From Rhizopus arrhizus (lineage: Eukaryota > Mucoromycota > Mucoromycetes > Mucorales > Rhizopodaceae), in assembly GCA_024220505.1 (NCBI GenBank), contig JAKZZE010000034.1, positions 372,001-436,000 of the forward strand: DNA of 64,000 nucleotides, read 5' to 3'. This document shows positions 63,084-64,000 of this stretch, one piece after another. The translations under genes and the position numbers were made by a program. How positions within the stretch are numbered: the first letter of the stretch is position 1; each line of letters begins with the position of its first letter. The notes below the pieces were generated by a model. The model saw nothing but the letters and a program-made list of their open reading frames with translations. It searched no databases and was not told where the DNA came from.

Positions 63084-64000
63084 TAAAGTGAACATTCATG
63101 GATAAACGAGAGATCTCCGCAATAGCCAACTTTGCCCTGTTATCTCTATCGGCGTTCCCACGACTATATCGGAACCTGATTACAACAACGGCAGTTCAAT
63201 CCAACCTTATTCGATAATTATCGCTAGATCAATAATTTATCTACTTCATTGTCCCTTGATTCGTCAAGAAGACAGCGGCTATTGATTATCCACTATCTTT
63301 CCTTTATCTTCCCATCCTTCCCACATCATTCTTTTAACCGATCAATTGAAATAGCGGTAAAGATCCAGACATCCAAAAAGTATAAATAGCCTCAAATGTT
63401 TTATTAATAAAGCAACATATAATCTTTAGTTTCACAACTATTGTCTTTTTTTAGTTTTTGTCTCTTATTTTAATACTTGGCAAAACATATTTCAAGCATC
63501 CGAATAGATGATAACAAGATTGTCCCTGAGGTGGGTGCTGTTGTAGAACAGCGTCTGATCATAACGGACATTGAATAATCACAAAAGAAGTATAATTTAA
63601 ATCTTTATTAAGTAAAATATATTCTTCTTCTTTTTATATAAAACTATCACTATTAGATTCATTCTATAAAGTAAACATGAATAATAAATAAGTCATGACC
63701 TTTACTATTCATCATTTCTGTAAATGAATAATAATGGATCAGGTACCTAGTCAACTTTGATCTGACTGGAGGCATTTCATATAAGTATATCTTTACTCTC
63801 AATGAAGACGGGACAATTCTCCCAGATCAGTTAAAGAACAATAAGATCTATAAAAACAACGAATTAAAGATTTTCATAATCGATTCAGTGATCATTCTTC
63901 AATCAAACATGTCAATTATTGGATCTACGCTCATAACTACTCATTTACCCGCCAACTGATAGAAGAATATAAATAGTAGACTTTGTAATGATTTCTTTTT
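63084..64000. other. Right-edge region: LTR-like signals and an open stretch
   Basis: From 63120 to 63400 base composition is less AT-rich, with TATAAATA near 63381 and AATAAA near 63406, an arrangement seen in LTRs but also in promoters. Near 63742-63960 one plus frame stays open for about 72 codons (YLVNFDLTGGISYKYIFTLN, EDGTILPDQLKNNKIYKNN) up to a TGA. No start and no family recognised. It may be part of an element or gene extending past the window. Confidence 0.3.

Overview
This is an AT-rich eukaryotic chromosome segment. Genes are split by short GT..AG introns of about 40-65 bases, many starts follow pyrimidine-rich or poly-T leaders, and the products are fungal. A GABA-B-type class C GPCR, a single-domain tetraspanin, a fungal Spp1/Cfp1-type COMPASS subunit, Gpi16/PIG-T, an Mgr3-like protein and decayed members of gene families I associate with Mucorales together suggest an early-diverging fungus of the Mucoromycota. 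Species is not determined. I see no plasmid, phage, bacterial or CRISPR features and no confident tRNA.

Layout. 1-8.6 kb holds three minus-strand genes: cohesin subunit SCC3 (cut by the left edge), alanine aminotransferase, and a long class C GPCR with a PH-like domain after its seventh membrane segment. 8.6-13.95 kb is gene-poor; it holds a U6 snRNA-like sequence and a decayed member of a lineage-restricted family. 13.95-37.6 kb is a dense housekeeping block: ETF beta, tetraspanin, WDR24 (GATOR2/SEA), DNAJC9-like J protein, alpha/beta hydrolase, kexin-type proprotein convertase, Spp1/Cfp1, RIO2 kinase, NMN adenylyltransferase, a SAM methyltransferase, a TBC1D20/Gyp8-like Rab GAP, PIG-T and a bHLH factor. 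Several pairs are packed tail to tail (28 and 27 bases) or head to head (108 bases between the GAP and PIG-T).

37.6-48 kb is an accessory region: unassigned AT-rich DNA, a pseudogene of a family abundant in Mucorales, a mariner-like transposase remnant with GGCC-rich repeats, a spliced coding-like fragment, and a LINE retroelement whose reverse-transcriptase core lies inverted inside the rest of the element. 48-55.7 kb returns to genes on the minus strand: a coiled-coil protein, a tiny gene candidate, an Mgr3-like TPR protein, NAD-dependent glycerol-3-phosphate dehydrogenase and a BRO1-domain protein. 55.7-64 kb is again accessory: a long inverted repeat, a small ORF, a LINE tail remnant, inverted and direct repeats, and a spliced C2H2 zinc-finger gene whose frame continues past a single TGA.

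The genes form no single pathway. Mitochondrial metabolism (ETF beta, alanine aminotransferase, Mgr3-like), secretory-pathway functions (kexin, PIG-T, TBC GAP) and nuclear or ribosome functions (SCC3, Spp1, DNAJC9, RIO2) are intermixed, as is usual in fungi. The least ordinary elements are the GPCR-PH architecture, the internally inverted LINE, the divergent U6 copy, the inverted repeat at 58.0-58.4 kb and the interrupted zinc-finger gene.
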